Positions 17,877 through 27,232 of a DNA stretch of 64,000 nucleotides are shown here, one piece after another; within the stretch, counting starts at the first letter, position 1; the number at the start of each line of letters is the position of its first letter. The stretch lies in assembly GCF_007858275.1 (NCBI RefSeq), contig NZ_VFEV01000012.1:91057-155056 (forward strand), written 5' to 3'. Both the position numbers and the translations under genes were made by a program. The notes beneath the pieces were generated by a model. It was not told the DNA's origin, searched no databases, and saw only the letters and a program-made list of their open reading frames with translations. The DNA comes from Pseudomonas proteolytica. GTDB lineage: Bacteria; Pseudomonadota; Gammaproteobacteria; Pseudomonadales; Pseudomonadaceae.

Positions 17877-17976
17877 TGTAGGGGGAGCTTGCTCGCGAAA
17901 AGCTCGAGGGCGGCGGGTTGATGCTGGATGTGCGCGTTATCGTTGACGACCTTCGCGAGCAAGCTCGCTCCTACAG
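17877..17976. repeat. REP pair, GAGCTTGCTCGCGA family
   Basis: Facing halves TGTAGGGGGAGCTTGCTCGC and TTCGCGAGCAAGCTCGCTCC lying between the two initiator tRNA genes. The left half has GGGG in place of GAGC, so the pair is imperfect. Confidence 0.85.
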
Positions 17977-17998
17977 GGGGGAGGAAATAGACGCGCAC

Positions 17999-18030
17999 AA
18001 AAAAGGCCACTCTTTCGAGTAGCCTTTTTT
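17999..18030 (-). terminator. Terminator of initiator tRNA gene 2
   Basis: Same hairpin as at 17653-17684, identical base for base, directly beyond the 3' end of the second tRNA. Confidence 0.8.
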
Positions 18031-18036
18031 GATGTT

Positions 18037-18113
<77 letters not shown>

Positions 18114-18126
18114 TCTGTGTGTCGGC

Positions 18127-18154
18127 ATTCTACAGAGGAATGGCGGTGTGTCAA
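18127..18154 (-). promoter_or_regulatory. Sigma-70 promoter of initiator tRNA 2
   Basis: Minus strand TTGACA (18149-18154), 16 bases, TAGAAT (18127-18132), 13 bases before the tRNA. The spacer sequence differs from copy 1 although both boxes are conserved. Confidence 0.8.
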
Positions 18155-18330
18155 CCGCTGATTTAAAGAAAAGCGCTTGTGCTTCAATCGCTTAGCTCTC
18201 CAAGAGGGCTGCTGGAAGGGTTTGGGGCCAGTCTGGCCGTGGCTTCCAGCTCTATTGAGGGGAGCCTTTCGATTGAGAAAATGAATTCATCAAGGTTTTT
18301 TCCGACTGCTTTGTCAGATGATTCAAAGTA

Positions 18331-18346
18331 CTGGTGCTATATACAG
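18331..18346 (+). promoter_or_regulatory. LexA (SOS) box before dinB
   Basis: CTGGTGCTATATACAG matches the gammaproteobacterial LexA consensus CTG-N10-CAG with an AT-rich centre. It ends 58 bases before the dinB ATG. Confidence 0.8.
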
Positions 18347-18404
18347 GTGTGAATGCGATACTGGCGATCCGTCTACTTTATGTCCCGATCACGCCTCCCT
18401 TTAT

Positions 18405-19463
18405 ATGACGCAGCGCAAAATCATCCATGTCGACTGTGATTGTTTCTACGCTGCCATCGAAATGCGGGATAACCCGAGCCTGGCGCAAAAGCCGCTGGCG
18501 GTAGGGGGCTCGGCTGATCGGCGCGGGGTGATCGCTACCTGCAACTACGAGGCCCGGGCCTACGGCGTGCGTTCGGCGATGTCGTCGCGCCATGCGTTGA
18601 AGCTCTGCCCTGACCTGACCATCGTCAAGCCGCGCATGGATGCCTATAAAGAAGCGTCCAAGGAAATCCACACGATTTTCCGTGACTACACCGACATGAT
18701 CGAGCCGTTGTCCCTGGACGAGGCTTACCTGGATGTTTCCGATTGCGCGCACTTTGGCGGCAGCGCCACGCGCATTGCCCAGGATATCCGTCGGCGCGTT
18801 TCCAATCAGTTGCACATCACGGTTTCTGCGGGAGTTGCCCCCAACAAGTTTCTGGCCAAGATCGCCAGCGACTGGAAAAAGCCCAATGGGCTGTTTGTGA
18901 TCACCCCGAACCAGGTGGAAGACTTCGTATCGCAGCTGCCGGTGAGCAAGTTGCATGGCGTCGGCAAGGTCACCGCCGACAAGCTGGCACGCCTGGGGAT
19001 CGAGGATTGCCTGCAATTGCGCGAGTGGAACAAGCTGGCGCTGGTGCGCGAATTCGGCAGCTTTGGTGAGCGGTTATGGAGTTTGGCGCGTGGGATTGAT
19101 GATCGCGCGGTGCATAACGACAGTCGCCGTCAATCGATCAGCGTGGAGAACACCTACGATGTCGACCTGCCGGACCTGCCCAGTTGCCTGGAAAAGCTAC
19201 CGGAACTGATGGAAACCCTGGCCGGGCGCATGCAGCGTATCGACAGCAGTTATCGGCCGGGCAAACCCTTTGTCAAAGTGAAGTTCCATGACTTTACCCA
19301 GACCACTCTGGAGCAGGCGGGTGCGGGGCGGGATCTGGAGAGCTATCGGCAGTTGCTGACCCAGGCGTTCAATCGCGGCGCAAAACCGGTGCGTTTGCTG
19401 GGGATTGGTGTGCGGCTGCTCGATTTGAGCGTAGGAAATGAACAGCTAGAGCTGTCCCTGTAG
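18405..19463 (+). CDS. dinB: DNA polymerase IV (DinB)
   Basis: Error-prone Y-family polymerase for translesion synthesis. The 352 residues show the catalytic acidic sites VDCDCFYAAIE (residue ~8) and SLDEAYLDV (~105), the thumb helix-hairpin-helix LPVSKLHGVGKVTADKLA, and the little-finger domain ending in VRLLGIGVRLLDL. ATG 18405 gives the usual MTQRKIIHVDCDCFY start; the frame is open upstream through the LexA box. SOS induction is expected from the box at 18331. The stop TAG lies inside a REP palindrome. Confidence 0.96.
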   Translation: MTQRKIIHVDCDCFYAAIEMRDNPSLAQKPLAVGGSADRRGVIATCNYEARAYGVRSAMSSRHALKLCPDLTIVKPRMDAYKEASKEIHTIFRDYTDMIEPLSLDEAYLDVSDCAHFGGSATRIAQDIRRRVSNQLHITVSAGVAPNKFLAKIASDWKKPNGLFVITPNQVEDFVSQLPVSKLHGVGKVTADKLARLGIEDCLQLREWNKLALVREFGSFGERLWSLARGIDDRAVHNDSRRQSISVENTYDVDLPDLPSCLEKLPELMETLAGRMQRIDSSYRPGKPFVKVKFHDFTQTTLEQAGAGRDLESYRQLLTQAFNRGAKPVRLLGIGVRLLDLSVGNEQLELSL

Positions 19464-19487
19464 GAGCCGGCAAGCCGGCTCCTACAG
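19458..19487. repeat. Single REP palindrome at the dinB stop
   Basis: Perfect palindrome CTGTAGGAGCCGG-CAAG-CCGGCTCCTACAG. It contains the dinB stop codon and lies four bases before the end of the convergent lipoprotein gene, so it may act as a shared terminator-like hairpin, though it lacks a T run. Confidence 0.85.
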
Positions 19488-19491
19488 AGGG

Positions 19492-20445
19492 TCAGCGGGT
19501 GCCGGGGTCGGCCACCAGTCGGCCGCCGTCCTTGGTCAGGGCCTTGAGAAATTCCTGCTGCAATTCAGGATCATTGCGTGTCAGTTCAATCAGGCTCTGT
19601 TCCAGTTCGCTGGCTTCTTCTTCCAGGCCCAGTTCCGACAAGCGCTTGACTCGATGGACCCATTGGTTCACTTCGTCATCCTCCAGGTCGTCGTAGATCA
19701 AGGCGTGTGCTTCCAGCAGCTTGCCACGCAGGGTGGTGCTGATGGCCAGGGATGAGTCCGAATGCACATCGTCCTGAGCATCTTCAATGCTGATCCGCAA
19801 GGTGCGGACCTTGCTCAGGTCCTGCTCGGCAAACGGGCTGTCCAACAGGTTCAGGCGCAGGACGCCGTTGCGGTCGGTGGTCATCTCGTGGGTCTGCTTG
19901 CCGGCCTTTACCTGCACCGGTCGCTCGCTCCACGGCAGGCTGGTGTATTCCAGGCGTCGGTCACGCTGGACTTCATCGATACCTGCCAGGTTCTGTTGCG
20001 CCCTGCCATGGGACTGCACGTTCATGAACGGGTTGAGCCCGGCCACGCCGTAGCTGATCCAGTCATGGGTCATGCTGTCTGGCAGGTTGCCCAGGGCAAA
20101 GATGTTCGCCACATTGGCCCCGGCGCCCGCCACCACTGCCACGGCACCCAGCGGGATCTCGTAGAGTTCGCGCCAGGGCTGGTAGGGCGTGTAGCGATCA
20201 TAGTGACGCGTGACTTCAAATTCAGTGACTTCGAAAGTCCGCTGCTCATGAATGCGCACGCGGCGTTGCGGCAACTCGAGTACTTTGGGTTCGCCCACAT
20301 CAATCTGCAGGCTGTGGTCGAGCAATTTGCGCTCGATCCGTTCCTCGTGCTCGCTACGCTGCGACATCTGATTGGCACAGCCGCTGACCAGCAGGGCGCC
20401 GCACAAGGCGGCGCCCCCCAGGGCTTTGGTGTTTCGCTTGAACAT
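19492..20445 (-). CDS. Hypothetical lipoprotein
   Basis: The 317-residue product begins with a lipoprotein signal (ALGGAALCGALLVSGC, lipobox LVSGC), with Asn after the cysteine (CANQ), so it is probably anchored in the envelope. A hydrophobic stretch near residue 100 (IPLGAVAVVAGAGANVANI) could insert in a membrane. The C-terminal third is rich in Glu/Leu and probably helical (LGLEEEASELEQSLIEL). I recognise no enzymatic motif. It is 20 bases downstream of proS on the same strand and probably co-transcribed; the dinB-to-proS position is conserved in Pseudomonas. Confidence 0.7.
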   Translation of the reverse strand: MFKRNTKALGGAALCGALLVSGCANQMSQRSEHEERIERKLLDHSLQIDVGEPKVLELPQRRVRIHEQRTFEVTEFEVTRHYDRYTPYQPWRELYEIPLGAVAVVAGAGANVANIFALGNLPDSMTHDWISYGVAGLNPFMNVQSHGRAQQNLAGIDEVQRDRRLEYTSLPWSERPVQVKAGKQTHEMTTDRNGVLRLNLLDSPFAEQDLSKVRTLRISIEDAQDDVHSDSSLAISTTLRGKLLEAHALIYDDLEDDEVNQWVHRVKRLSELGLEEEASELEQSLIELTRNDPELQQEFLKALTKDGGRLVADPGTR

Positions 20446-20465
20446 GACTTCTCTTGATCTGGTTT

Positions 20466-22181
20466 TCAGCGACGAATACGCGCCTGAAGGAAGGGCAGCA
20501 CGTCAGCCACCGGCAACGGTTGGGCTTGGGCTTCGGTCCGGCTCTTGTATTCCAGATTGCCATCGGCCAGGCCGCGGTCACTGACCACGATCCGGTGAGG
20601 GATGCCAATCAGTTCCATGTCGGCAAACTTGATGCCCGGGCTGGTCTTCTTGTCGCGATCGTCCAGCAGTACTTCGAAGCCAGCGGCCGTCAGTTCGGCA
20701 TACAGCTTGTCGGTGGCTTCGCGAACTTGCTCGGTTTCGTAGCGCAGGGGTACCAGGGCGATCTGGAACGGCGCCAAAGTGTCGCTCCAGATAATGCCTT
20801 TGTCGTCGTGGTTCTGCTCGATGGCAGCCGCCACCACGCGGGAAACACCAATGCCGTAGCAACCCATTTCCAGGGTTACCGGCTTGCCGTTTTCGCCCAG
20901 TACTTCGCACTTCATCGCCTTGCTGTACTTGTTGCCCAGCTGGAAGATGTGCCCCACTTCGATACCGCGCTTGATTTCCAGGGTGCCCTTGCCATCCGGG
21001 CTTGGATCACCGGCAACCACGTTGCGCAGGTCGGCCACGGTAGGCACCGGCAGGTCACGTTCCCAGTTGACGCCAAAGTAGTGCTTGTCGTCGATATTGG
21101 CACCGATGCCGAAGTCGCTCATCAGCTCGACCGAACGGTCGATGATGATCGGCAGTGGCAGGTTCAGCGGGCCCAGGGAGCCAGCGCCGGCGCCAATGGC
21201 GTCACGCAGTTCGGCGTCCGAGGCCATGACCAGCGGGCTGGCCACGCCAGGTTGCTGGGCCGCCTTGATTTCGTTGAGCTCGTGGTCGCCACGGATAACC
21301 AGGGCGATCAGCTTGCCTTCTTCTTCGGCATGCACGATCAGGGTCTTGATGGTCTTTTCAATCGGCAGATTGAATTTCTCGACCAGGGCCGCGATGGTCT
21401 TGGTGTCTGGGGTATCGACCAGGCGCAGCTCTTCAGCCGGCGCCGGACGGGACGTTTCCCGTGGCACGGCTTCGGCTTTCTCGATGTTGGCTGCGTAGTC
21501 GGAGCCGTCGCTGAAGACGATGTCGTCTTCGCCAGATTCTGCCAGTACGTGGAACTCGTGGGAGCCCGCGCCGCCGATCGAACCGTTATCCGCCTCCACT
21601 GGGCGGAACTTCAGGCCCAGGCGGGTGAACACGTTGCAATAGGCCTGGTGCATGCGGTCATAGGTGACTTGCAGCGAAGGCTGGTCGGCGTGGAACGAAT
21701 AGGCGTCCTTCATAATGAATTCGCGGCCACGCATCAAGCCGAAGCGTGGGCGGATTTCGTCACGGAACTTGGTCTGGATCTGATACAGGTTGAGGGGCAG
21801 CTGTTTATAGCTGCTCAACTCGTTGCGCATCAGGTCGGTGATCACTTCTTCATGGGTCGGGCCTGCGCAGAAGTCGCGGCCATGACGATCCTTGAAGCGC
21901 AGCAATTCCGGACCGTACTCTTCCCAGCGCCCGGATTCCTGCCACAGTTCAGCCGGCTGAGTGCTCGGCATCAATACTTCCAGAGAGCCGGCGGCGTTCA
22001 TTTCTTCGCGAACGATCGCTTCGACCTTGCGCATCACCTTCAAGCCCATGGGCAGCCAGGTGTACAGGCCGGAGGCCAGTTTGCGGATCATGCCGGCGCG
22101 CAGCATCAGCTGGTGGCTGATCACGACCGCGTCGGAAGGCGTTTCTTTCTGTGTGGCGAGCAAATATTGACTGGTGCGCAT
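20466..22181 (-). CDS. proS: Prolyl-tRNA synthetase
   Basis: Charges tRNA-Pro. The 571-residue length and layout fit the bacterial type: class II motif 1 near the N-terminus ([13 protein letters not shown] ... [21 protein letters not shown]), motif 2 at [20 protein letters not shown], an inserted editing (INS) domain around residues 225-395 ([27 protein letters not shown]), motif 3 at [13 protein letters not shown], and a C-terminal anticodon domain. The frame continues upstream to 22343, but ATG 22181 matches the family start. Confidence 0.97.
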   Translation of the reverse strand: MRTSQYLLATQKETPSDAVVISHQLMLRAGMIRKLASGLYTWLPMGLKVMRKVEAIVREEMNAAGSLEVLMPSTQPAELWQESGRWEEYGPELLRFKDRHGRDFCAGPTHEEVITDLMRNELSSYKQLPLNLYQIQTKFRDEIRPRFGLMRGREFIMKDAYSFHADQPSLQVTYDRMHQAYCNVFTRLGLKFRPVEADNGSIGGAGSHEFHVLAESGEDDIVFSDGSDYAANIEKAEAVPRETSRPAPAEELRLVDTPDTKTIAALVEKFNLPIEKTIKTLIVHAEEEGKLIALVIRGDHELNEIKAAQQPGVASPLVMASDAELRDAIGAGAGSLGPLNLPLPIIIDRSVELMSDFGIGANIDDKHYFGVNWERDLPVPTVADLRNVVAGDPSPDGKGTLEIKRGIEVGHIFQLGNKYSKAMKCEVLGENGKPVTLEMGCYGIGVSRVVAAAIEQNHDDKGIIWSDTLAPFQIALVPLRYETEQVREATDKLYAELTAAGFEVLLDDRDKKTSPGIKFADMELIGIPHRIVVSDRGLADGNLEYKSRTEAQAQPLPVADVLPFLQARIRR

Positions 22182-22294
22182 GGTAGGCCGTTGTCGGTTG
22201 CTTGGACTTGAAGTGACCTGGGATTGTACGGGCGGTCGCCGCCAGAGTACAGGCATCAGGTGGTGACGGGATTTCTGTGGGGCGCCGGCGTCAA

Positions 22295-22382
22295 TGTGGG
22301 AGCGGGCTTGCCCGCGATGCAGGCGCCTCGGTGTGTCAGGCAAACCGCAGTGATGCTATCGCGGGCAAGCCCGCTCCCACAC
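22295..22382. repeat. REP pair, GGAGCGGGCTTGCCCGCGAT family
   Basis: Facing halves TGTGGGAGCGGGCTTGCCCG and CGGGCAAGCCCGCTCCCACA between proS and ampG. The intergenic stretch holds nothing else I can identify except the proS upstream region. Confidence 0.9.
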
Positions 22383-22401
22383 AAGCCCGGCCCTGCAGGT
22401 G

Positions 22402-23934
22402 TCAGCCTTCTTCGGGGGGATTCAAGCGGATCCGCCGGCTTTCCTGGTACCAGTGCAAGGCAATCAGCAGCAGCGTTGGCACGCCGAGCAGTGCGGTGAT
22501 CAGGAAGAAGTTGTGATAGCCGAACTTTTCCACCATGACCCCCGAGTAGCCGCCGATCAGCCGTGGCAACAGCAACATGATCGAGCTGAGCAGGGCGTAC
22601 TGGGTGGCGGAGAACTTCAGGTTGGTCAGGCTCGACAGATAGGCGACGAATGCCGAGGTCGCCAGGCCTGAGCTGAAGTTGTCCAGGGAGATGGTGAAGA
22701 TCAGCATCTGCAGGTCGGCGCCCATGTCGGCGAGCATCAGGAACAGCAGGTTGGTGCCGGCCGAGGTGATGCCGCCGATAAACAGGATCGGCAGGATGCC
22801 GAACCGCACGATCAGCAGGCCGCCCATACCGGCGCCGACCAGGGTCATGATCAGGCCGAAGATCTTGCTGACGCTGGCGATCTGGTCCTTGGTGAACCCC
22901 TGGTCGATATAGAACACGTTGGCCATCACGCCCATCACCGTGTCCGACATCCGGTAGGTGGCGATCAGCCCCAACAGCAGCAGGGCCTGCCAGCGGTAGC
23001 GCAGGATAAAGTCGTTGACCGGCGTCAGCACAGGCGCCAGACCCCGGCGGCCCATGGCCGAGAGGCACAGGGCGGTGAGGGTGATATAGAGGATGGCGCG
23101 CAGGAAGGCGCGGTCTTCCAGCAACAGGTCGAGCAGGCTCACGCCTTCGAACAGCACGCTGGCGAAGTCGGTGTTGTACAACTGGGTGAACATCGCCGGT
23201 ACCGACACCAACAAGATGATCAGTACAAATACCGACATCAGTTGGTGGGCAAACGTATAGCGCCCGGCCTGCAACTGGGTGCGCAGGGGCACATCGGGTT
23301 CACGCATGAAAAAGCTGGTGAGCAGGGCCGGGATCATCAGCACGCCGAACAGCACGTAGGTGCCGGTCCACGCCGAATGCTTGTAGTTGAACCCCGTGGA
23401 GCCAAAGCCTTCGGCGAAGAACAGCGCGCCCGCCGTGGCCAGCAGAGCGGCGATGCGATAGCCGGACATATAGCTGGCGGCCAGGGCGGCCTGGCGGCTG
23501 TCGTCGGCGATTTCCAGGCGATAGGCGTCCACCGCGATGTCTTGGGTTGCGGAGGCAAATGCGACGATAACGGCAATGGCGATCAGCCAGGACAGGTGTT
23601 TCTGCGGGTCGCAGAAGCCCATGCCGATCAAGCCGAGAATCACCAGGGATTGGGACAGCACCAGCCAGGAACGACGACGTCCCAGCTTACCCAACAGCGG
23701 CAGGCGCCATTGGTCCAGCAGCGGTGACCAGACCCACTTGAACGCATACGCCAGGCCGATCAGGCTCGCATAGCCGATGGTCTCGCGTGCCACACCGGCT
23801 TCGCGCAACCAGACCGAGAGCGTCGAGAACACCAACATGTAAGGCAGGCCGGCGGCAAAGCCGAGCAGTAACAGCACTAATGTCGAGGGGCTGGCATAGG
23901 CAGCGAGCGCGGCGCGCCAGGTTTTACGGGGCAT
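22402..23934 (-). CDS. ampG: AmpG-family muropeptide permease
   Basis: Inner-membrane MFS permease that imports GlcNAc-anhydroMurNAc peptides for cell-wall recycling and so feeds AmpR-dependent beta-lactamase induction. The 510 residues begin YASPSTLVLLLLGFAAGLPYMLVFSTLSVWL, carry the MFS loop (LLDQWRLPLLGKLGRRRSW) and have 12-14 helices. The family signature ATQDIAVDAYRLE is present around residue 130. It is shorter than the P. aeruginosa AmpG but covers the whole transporter core. It lies upstream of proS on the same strand, separated by a REP. Confidence 0.9.
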   Translation of the reverse strand: MPRKTWRAALAAYASPSTLVLLLLGFAAGLPYMLVFSTLSVWLREAGVARETIGYASLIGLAYAFKWVWSPLLDQWRLPLLGKLGRRRSWLVLSQSLVILGLIGMGFCDPQKHLSWLIAIAVIVAFASATQDIAVDAYRLEIADDSRQAALAASYMSGYRIAALLATAGALFFAEGFGSTGFNYKHSAWTGTYVLFGVLMIPALLTSFFMREPDVPLRTQLQAGRYTFAHQLMSVFVLIILLVSVPAMFTQLYNTDFASVLFEGVSLLDLLLEDRAFLRAILYITLTALCLSAMGRRGLAPVLTPVNDFILRYRWQALLLLGLIATYRMSDTVMGVMANVFYIDQGFTKDQIASVSKIFGLIMTLVGAGMGGLLIVRFGILPILFIGGITSAGTNLLFLMLADMGADLQMLIFTISLDNFSSGLATSAFVAYLSSLTNLKFSATQYALLSSIMLLLPRLIGGYSGVMVEKFGYHNFFLITALLGVPTLLLIALHWYQESRRIRLNPPEEG

Positions 23935-23977
23935 GGGCTGGAGTCTGCCTCAGATTTACGGAAACAAAGCGCGCACT

Positions 23978-24331
23978 CTAACCGCTGTGCTCTACCGGGC
24001 GCCAGCCATGACGCTGAATATCAACGCGATTGTTCAGGATACTGACACCTTCACTGCGTAAACGCGCACGTTGTTCATCGCCCGAGACGCTGCCCACCGG
24101 CAGACTTATCCGACCGCCGGCGGCGACCACCCGGTGCCAGGGCAACTTCGAACCCTCGGGAAGTTGGCTCAACGTACGGCCCACGAAGCGTGCGGCCCGC
24201 CCCAGACCGGCCAGGTGCGCCAGTTCGCCGTAGCTGACCACGCAGCCTTCGGGCACTTGGGCCAAGGTCAGGTACAGCGCGGTTCGGCGCATTTCGGCCG
24301 GGTTTTGCGGGGTGTCGGCGGGCTCGTTCAC
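23978..24331 (-). CDS. Alkyltransferase-like (ATL) DNA damage recognition protein
   Basis: The 117-residue protein matches the DNA-binding domain of O6-methylguanine methyltransferase (GLGRAARFVGRTLSQLPEGS) but the active-site PCHRV is PWHRV (LPWHRVVAAGGRISLP), the mark of ATL proteins such as E. coli YbaZ. ATL proteins bind O6-alkylguanine without repairing it and hand the lesion to nucleotide excision repair. The start at 24331 is GTG; an internal ATG at 24292 would remove 13 residues and neither has a strong ribosome site. It is 43 bases upstream of ampG on the same strand. Confidence 0.88.
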   Translation of the reverse strand: MNEPADTPQNPAEMRRTALYLTLAQVPEGCVVSYGELAHLAGLGRAARFVGRTLSQLPEGSKLPWHRVVAAGGRISLPVGSVSGDEQRARLRSEGVSILNNRVDIQRHGWRPVEHSG

Positions 24332-24496
24332 TGTTCTGGCGGCTCAGTTGAAAATAGTCGTGGATATGTAAGAAACGTCTGTAAAGATGCCGTTGAGAAT
24401 TGAACTCAATACAAAACCTTGAGTCAGTCCTTGCTAAGACTTCAGCTACGCCGATAATGCCTCCTTTTTCGCCAAACTTGAGCCCCGTAACCGCTT

Positions 24497-25504
24497 ATGT
24501 TGTCCAGAACCCTGCTGTGCCTCGCTGTCTTTACTGCTTCTACCCCTGTGCTGGCCGATACGGTCTGGTTGAAAAACGGTGATCGCCTGACCGGCAAGAT
24601 CAAGGTTTTCGACGGCGGCAAGCTGCTGATCCAGACCGAATACGCGGGCGCGATCCCGGTGGACTGGAAACAGGTGAAAACCCTGGAAAGCGACCAGGAG
24701 TTGCTGGTCAAGCAGGATGCCTATATCGGCGAGAAGGCCAAGTCCCTGCATCCGGCCGAGGACGGCAAGGTGGTCCTGGCCAACGGCGAAACACCGAAGA
24801 CGGTGGAGTTGGCCAGTATCCAGCAGATCATCAAGCCCAAGCCTGTGATCGAGGACCTGGTGTGGAAGGGCAATGTCGACGTGGCGCTGGACTACAAGCG
24901 TGCGGAAAAAGACACCGACGACTATGACATCGACTTCAAGACCACTGCCCGTCACGGCAAGTGGCGCCATATAGCAGAAGGCGAATACAACCGCGAATTC
25001 CAGAACGATGTGGTCACCACCGATAACTGGAGCGCCGAGTACGCGCTGGACCGCTTTATCACCGACCAGTGGTTCTGGCAGGGGCGCCTGACCTACAAGC
25101 ACGACAAGGTCGAAGACCTGCGTCGCCAGCGCACCGTCGGTACCGGTCCGGGTTATCAGTTCTGGGATGATGAGCTGGGGGCGTTCTCCCTGGGGTCATT
25201 GCTCAACCGCACTGACTACGAGTACCAGGATGGCGGCAAGGACAACTTCTATTCCCTGGCGATGAAGTGGGACTACAACCGCTATCTGATCGGCAAGACC
25301 GTGGAGTTCTTCACCAACGGTGAAGTGGGCAAGCCCTTGGCCGGCCCCGCCGACTACGCGCTCGATGCCGAAATGGGCCTGCGCTACAAAGTCACCGAAT
25401 GGGCCTCGCTCAACCTCAAGGCCGAGCGCGACATCATCAGCGGCGGTTCGGACAGCGACTTGAGCAAGACCCGCTACACCGCAGGGTTTGGCGTGACCTG
25501 GTAA
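24497..25504 (+). CDS. DUF481 outer-membrane protein (YdiY-like)
   Basis: The product (335 residues) has a signal peptide (LLCLAVFTASTPVLA-D) and an N-terminal small beta domain (DTVWLKNGDRLTGKIKVFDGG), then from ~residue 125 a DUF481 barrel of alternating strands, ending in a terminal aromatic residue (TAGFGVTW) as expected of outer-membrane barrels. E. coli YdiY has the same layout and is acid-inducible; function is otherwise unknown. ATG 24497 has its own upstream region and the gene is convergent with the SDR gene. Confidence 0.8.
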   Translation: MLSRTLLCLAVFTASTPVLADTVWLKNGDRLTGKIKVFDGGKLLIQTEYAGAIPVDWKQVKTLESDQELLVKQDAYIGEKAKSLHPAEDGKVVLANGETPKTVELASIQQIIKPKPVIEDLVWKGNVDVALDYKRAEKDTDDYDIDFKTTARHGKWRHIAEGEYNREFQNDVVTTDNWSAEYALDRFITDQWFWQGRLTYKHDKVEDLRRQRTVGTGPGYQFWDDELGAFSLGSLLNRTDYEYQDGGKDNFYSLAMKWDYNRYLIGKTVEFFTNGEVGKPLAGPADYALDAEMGLRYKVTEWASLNLKAERDIISGGSDSDLSKTRYTAGFGVTW

Positions 25505-25560
25505 GCCTGCCAGTGCTTTTGTGGCGAGCCGGCTTGTCGGAACGCCGCATCGCCCGCGTT

Positions 25561-25577
25561 GGGGCGCGTAGCGCCCC
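25561..25577. terminator. Possible terminator hairpin with REP fragment
   Basis: GGGGCGC-GTA-GCGCCCC preceded by a half REP (GTGGCGAGCCGGCTTGTCGG, 25520-25540) and followed by a T-rich stretch (TGATTTGTTTTTC). It lies between the convergent DUF481 and SDR genes. Confidence 0.5.
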
Positions 25578-25600
25578 CCCTGATTTGTTTTTCAGTGGTG

Positions 25601-26359
25601 TTACAGGCGCAACCCGCCATCCAACTCCAGGATGCGCCCGGTGTAGTAGTCGTTCTCGAAGATATAGGCCGCCGAGTGGGCGATCTCTTGCGGCCGGCCC
25701 ATGCGCTTGAGCGGGATCCCCGACGTCATCTTCTCCAATGCTTCGGGCTTCATGCCCAGGGTCATTTCGGTCTCGATAAAGCCCGGCGCAATCCCCGCCA
25801 CACGTATGCCATAACGCGCCAGCTCCCTGGCCCAGGTCACCGTCGCTGCGGCCACGCCGGCCTTGGCCGCCGAATAGTTGGTCTGGCCCACATTGCCCGC
25901 GCGGGAGATGGACGAGATGTTGATAATGGCGCCCTGGTTTTTCAGCTCCACCATCTTCGCCGCCACTTCACGGGTGCAGAGGAACACGCCGGTCAGATTG
26001 ACGTCGATCACCGCCTGCCACTGGGCCAGGCTCATCTTGGTCATCTCGCCGTCCTTGACCTTGAGCAGCAAGCCATCGCGCAGGATCCCGGCGTTGTTGA
26101 TCAAACCATGGATCGCGCCAAAGTCATCGGCGATCCGTGCCACGGTATGGGTCACCTGTTCTTCATCCGCCACGTTGCATAGATAGCTGCGTGCGGTGAC
26201 GCCATGGGACTGGCATGCAGCCACCGCGGCATCGAGCTTTTCCTGATTGAGGTCCACCAGCGCCAGGTGGGCACCTTTGCTTGCAAAATACTCGGCCATG
26301 GAGCGGCCCAAACCCTGGCAACCGCCGGTGATAATGATTACTTTGTCGTTGAGATGCAT
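25601..26359 (-). CDS. Short-chain dehydrogenase/reductase
   Basis: Classical SDR of 252 residues: cofactor loop [15 protein letters not shown] (LINNAGI), catalytic Ser in NISSIS, and YSAAK (catalytic Tyr and Lys), then PGFIETEM and a C-terminal GGLRL. The acidic D after strand 2 ([10 protein letters not shown]) points to NAD(H) rather than NADP(H), but SDR cofactor choice is not decided by this alone. The frame starts at ATG 26365; ATG 26359 is better placed after the AGGA at ~26369. Substrate cannot be deduced. The gene is near fxsA-groESL also in P. aeruginosa. Confidence 0.85.
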   Translation of the reverse strand: MHLNDKVIIITGGCQGLGRSMAEYFASKGAHLALVDLNQEKLDAAVAACQSHGVTARSYLCNVADEEQVTHTVARIADDFGAIHGLINNAGILRDGLLLKVKDGEMTKMSLAQWQAVIDVNLTGVFLCTREVAAKMVELKNQGAIINISSISRAGNVGQTNYSAAKAGVAAATVTWARELARYGIRVAGIAPGFIETEMTLGMKPEALEKMTSGIPLKRMGRPQEIAHSAAYIFENDYYTGRILELDGGLRL

Positions 26360-26434
26360 TCGCATGTCCTGTGAGCAGATTTAAGCGGTTGTCCAAGTCC
26401 GTTTTGTGACGGATCTTATCGAAGGAGTCATAAG

Positions 26435-27166
26435 TTGAGCGTCCACGTTGCCAAGAATGCCCGAGAACTACTGCTCAAGGAATACCGTGGGGCGCTCGCC
26501 ACGCACTCCAAGGCCATGCCCGGTTTTCCCTTTGGTTCGGTAGTGCCTTATTGCCTGGACGCAGAGGGCCGGCCGTTGATCCTGATCAGCCGTATCGCCC
26601 AGCACACCCACAACCTGCAAAAAGATCCGAAATGCTCGTTGCTGGTAGGCGAGCGTGAGGCAGATGATGTGCAGGCCGTGGGCCGCCTGACTTACCTGGC
26701 TGAAGCCGAAAAACTCGAGGACGAGGAGGCCATCGCCGCCGCCGCCGAGCGTTACTACCGGTATTTCCCCGACTCGGCTAACTACCATAAAGCCCATGAC
26801 TTTGATTTCTGGGTGCTCAAGCCGGTGCGTCATCGCTACATCGGCGGTTTCGGCGCGATCCATTGGGTCGACCAACTGACCCTGGCCAACCCGTTTGCCG
26901 GCAAGGCCGAGTTGAGCATGATCGAGCACATGAACAGCGATCACACCAAAGCCATTGCCCACTATGTCGAGTTGGCCGGCCTGTCGACCTCCGAGCCCGC
27001 GCAGCTGGCGGGTATCGATAGTGAAGGCATGCACCTGCGCATCGGCCAGGGCTTGCACTGGTTGCCGTTTGCGGCGACTTGCAATACGCCGACACAAGTG
27101 CGCGAAGCCTTGGTTTTCCTGGCTCACGCCGAGCAATGGCCGAAAAAATCCACCACCCAAGCTTGA
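26435..27166 (+). CDS. HugZ-like PNPOx-fold protein with DUF2470 domain
   Basis: The 243 residues comprise an FMN-binding split-barrel (pyridoxamine-phosphate oxidase-like) domain (ATHSKAMPGFPFGSVVPYCL, ILISRIAQHTHNL, SLLVGE) and a C-terminal DUF2470 domain (SMIEHMNSDHTKAIAHYV). This is the layout of HugZ-type proteins, some of which degrade haem, but most members are uncharacterised and the haem role here is only a possibility. The start is TTG 26435, seven bases after GAAGGAG; no ATG fits better. It is divergent from the SDR and followed by fxsA on the same strand. Confidence 0.82.
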   Translation: MSVHVAKNARELLLKEYRGALATHSKAMPGFPFGSVVPYCLDAEGRPLILISRIAQHTHNLQKDPKCSLLVGEREADDVQAVGRLTYLAEAEKLEDEEAIAAAAERYYRYFPDSANYHKAHDFDFWVLKPVRHRYIGGFGAIHWVDQLTLANPFAGKAELSMIEHMNSDHTKAIAHYVELAGLSTSEPAQLAGIDSEGMHLRIGQGLHWLPFAATCNTPTQVREALVFLAHAEQWPKKSTTQA

Positions 27167-27232
27167 ATTCACGAAAGGGCGACGTCATCTAAGGTCTAGT
27201 AGCAAGGCATTCTTGCGTTGAGGAACCATTTG

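Noticed and set aside
18318..18404. N-terminal extension of dinB
   Set aside because: It would cover the LexA box and adds 29 residues absent from DinB proteins.
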